64,000 nucleotides of DNA from Levilactobacillus tujiorum (GTDB lineage: Bacteria; Bacillota; Bacilli; Lactobacillales; Lactobacillaceae), in the NCBI RefSeq assembly GCF_012641185.1, contig NZ_JAAXLK010000016.1, positions 1 to 64,000 of the forward strand, read 5' to 3'. The translations under genes and the position numbers were made by a program. Within the stretch, counting starts at the first letter, position 1, and each line of letters begins with the position of its first letter. The notes below the pieces were generated by a model. The model had not been told where the DNA came from. It did not search any database and was given only the letters and a program-made list of their open reading frames with translations. This document shows positions 62,685-64,000 of this stretch, piece after piece.

Positions 62685-63137
62685 TTACTCAGCCAGCTTC
62701 ATCGCCCGCTTCGTCATTCGAATATGTGGGGTCCCGTTAAATTCAAAGACGTCCCCGGTGGCCTGATAACCAAATTTCTCATAGAAACCGCGCTTATCGA
62801 CCTGGGCCTCAATGCTAATTGGTAGCCCGGCATAATCACGTTGAATTTCCGCTTCAATTTGTGCGACCAACTGACGCCCAACGCCTTGCCCACGGACTTC
62901 CGGAATGGTCAAAACCCGGCCAAAAGTCACGGCACCCTGCTCGACGAAGACGCGGGCATACGCCACTAATCGGGAGCCTTGAAAGCCCATGACATGGTGG
63001 GCCACGGTATCCACCTCATCAATTTCTTGGTAAATGCGCTGTTGCGCGACGACAAAGGTTCGAATACGTTCATATGCAATCTTATATAAATTCTCTGTAG
63101 AAAGACCATCCAATGTATTTATTGTCCATTTAATCAT
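62685..63137 (-). CDS. GNAT-family N-acetyltransferase (ElaA-like)
   Basis: This 150-residue GNAT protein has the acetyl-CoA loop VRGQGVGRQL and the end motif YEKFGYQATGDVF. The N-terminus IAYERIRTFVVAQQRIYQEID follows the ElaA pattern. The acyl acceptor is unknown. It is divergent from a MarR regulator, and an inverted repeat lies between the two genes. It could acetylate a metabolite or toxic compound under MarR control. Confidence 0.85.
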   Translation of the reverse strand: MIKWTINTLDGLSTENLYKIAYERIRTFVVAQQRIYQEIDEVDTVAHHVMGFQGSRLVAYARVFVEQGAVTFGRVLTIPEVRGQGVGRQLVAQIEAEIQRDYAGLPISIEAQVDKRGFYEKFGYQATGDVFEFNGTPHIRMTKRAMKLAE

Positions 63138-63157
63138 GTTATAAAGCCTTCTCTGTG

Positions 63158-63190
63158 TTAAAATATGTCTAACATCATCTCATATTTTAA
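63158..63190. promoter_or_regulatory. Inverted repeat between GNAT and MarR genes
   Basis: TTAAAATATG and CATATTTTAA form a perfect 10-bp inverted repeat with a 13-bp spacer, spanning the divergent promoters. A likely MarR operator. Confidence 0.6.
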
Positions 63191-63217
63191 TTTCAAATGC
63201 AATCAAAAGGAGAAACC

Positions 63218-63652
63218 ATGCCTAATTCATTTCGTAGCATCGGCCTGATCGCTCGGGCCACCGCAGTCATGGGCAACCAGCTCTTCACTAGCGATGATTT
63301 ACAAAACAGCCAATTCATCTATCTCATGCGGATTGTCGAAACGCCCGGGATTACCCAAACGCAACTCGCTAATCAGCTACACGTTGACCCCTCGACTTGC
63401 CTGCGGACCGTCCGTAAGCTCATCGCCCACCAGTACGTGGCCCGCCAAACGGATGAACACAATAAGAAGCAACGTCCGCTAGTTGCCACTGCCCAAGGAC
63501 AAGCCCTTTATCCGGAACTCCAGGCTTACGAGCAGCATATCCTAGCCATCGGGACGCACGGGTTATCCGCTGGCGAACGGCTTATTTTGGAAGAACTTTT
63601 AGGCAAGGTAGCCAACAACATTCAAGAGTATCAAGCGACTCAAAGCGAATAG
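63218..63652 (+). CDS. MarR-family transcriptional regulator
   Basis: This 144-residue winged-helix protein has the recognition region TQTQLANQLHVDPSTCLRTVRKL and the wing VARQTDEHNKKQRPLVATAQGQ, with dimerisation helices at both ends. A Cys in STCLR at the recognition helix could sense thiol reagents. The ATG at 63218 has AAAAGGAGAA upstream; the longer frame begins before that site. It is divergent from the GNAT gene with a shared inverted repeat, so autoregulation is likely. Confidence 0.87.
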   Translation: MPNSFRSIGLIARATAVMGNQLFTSDDLQNSQFIYLMRIVETPGITQTQLANQLHVDPSTCLRTVRKLIAHQYVARQTDEHNKKQRPLVATAQGQALYPELQAYEQHILAIGTHGLSAGERLILEELLGKVANNIQEYQATQSE

Positions 63653-63797
63653 TTTCGTGGGCAACGAAATTTTTTTACAAAACAGTTAATTATTTTGAAA
63701 AAAAGCAGTCAAATGAGTTCCCTTTTAAATTGTTCAATGCTACACTAGGAGTTGGTAAAACTGAAATCAATCTTAACAAAGTAAAGGAAGGTTTCTA

Positions 63798-64000
63798 ATG
63801 GCAGAAAAAGCTAATATTGGTGTTGTTGGTATGGCTGTCATGGGCAAGAACTTAGCCCTGAACATTGAAAGCCGCGGTTACACGGTTGGGATCTACAACC
63901 GTTCATCCAACAAGACGGAACAAGTTATGAAAGACCACAGCGACAAGAAGTTAGTTCCAAGTTACACGGTGGAAGACTTCGTTAACTCTTTGGAGACGCC
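63798..64000 (+). CDS. gndA: 6-phosphogluconate dehydrogenase, long canonical form (partial)
   Basis: The first 67 residues of a protein cut by the window edge. It starts [22 protein letters not shown], the GxAVMG Rossmann motif, with [11 protein letters not shown] after the second strand; Asn-Arg at this position is typical of the NADP-dependent long form. GTAAAGGAAGG precedes the ATG. It would oxidise the 6-phosphogluconate made from zwf product. A second, short 6PGDH lies at 6504 with gluconokinase, so this organism keeps separate enzymes for the two routes. Confidence 0.93.
   Translation, partial: MAEKANIGVVGMAVMGKNLALNIESRGYTVGIYNRSSNKTEQVMKDHSDKKLVPSYTVEDFVNSLET

Noticed and set aside
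1-64000. tRNA or rRNA genes
   Set aside because: Reading for the TTCGA arm and cloverleaf pattern on both strands gave no convincing candidate.

Overview
The window looks like a chromosomal segment of a heterofermentative lactobacillus, most like the Levilactobacillus brevis group. This is an inference from gene content: oxidative pentose-phosphate genes (zwf and two kinds of 6-phosphogluconate dehydrogenase), gluconokinase, adhE, an overlapping lacL-lacM pair, Apf/LysM surface proteins, strong AGGAGG ribosome sites and CcpA (cre) sites. I see no rRNA, tRNA, prophage, transposase or CRISPR array.

Layout. 0.1-14 kb (mostly minus strand): a GH31 / GPH-symporter / uxaC operon behind a cre site, then the gluconate pair (short gnd and gntK), a 2-hydroxyacid dehydrogenase, an aldose epimerase and uxuB with its own cre site. 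14-18.4 kb: TetR plus HD hydrolase, divergent from an ABC exporter, with a palindromic operator between. 18.4-24.3 kb: a decayed gene, three Apf-like secreted proteins and adhE. 24.6-35.4 kb: a membrane GDPD, a DUF1836 protein, a P-type ATPase, an aldo/keto reductase, Hsp20 with a CIRCE-like site, a DUF21-CBS protein, an AEC carrier and two small membrane proteins. 35.5-44.2 kb: MATE, DHA2 and MFS exporters, an ABC-F protein with an attenuator leader, NrdI, a nitroreductase and an unusual solitary AAA ATPase. 44.3-54.3 kb: a metal block (two duplicated HMA chaperones, a Dps-like ferritin, a P1B-like ATPase) whose two promoters carry the same FNR-type box at the same position, with a LacI-controlled MFS/GH31 alpha-glucoside operon between. 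54.3-64 kb: two secreted proteins, lacL-lacM, a cytoplasmic GH28, zwf, a GNAT/MarR pair and the start of the long 6PGDH.

How the genes fit together. Much of the segment imports and breaks down plant sugars: alpha-glucosides, beta-galactosides, uronides and gluconate. uxaC, uxuB and GH28 point to uronate use. gntK, zwf and the two 6PGDHs feed the phosphoketolase route, and adhE recycles the resulting NADH.

Main discovery candidate. The longer gene-free gaps hold ten copies of one intergenic element of about 145-166 bp. Each full copy folds as a closing stem P1 enclosing three hairpins P2-P3-P4, with conserved linkers (CGAG before P4, CCCCACAG after it). Stem sequences differ between copies but stay complementary, so the fold appears to be maintained. 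Copies lie in head-to-head pairs after terminators or between operons. I cannot match the family to a known RNA or MITE from memory.
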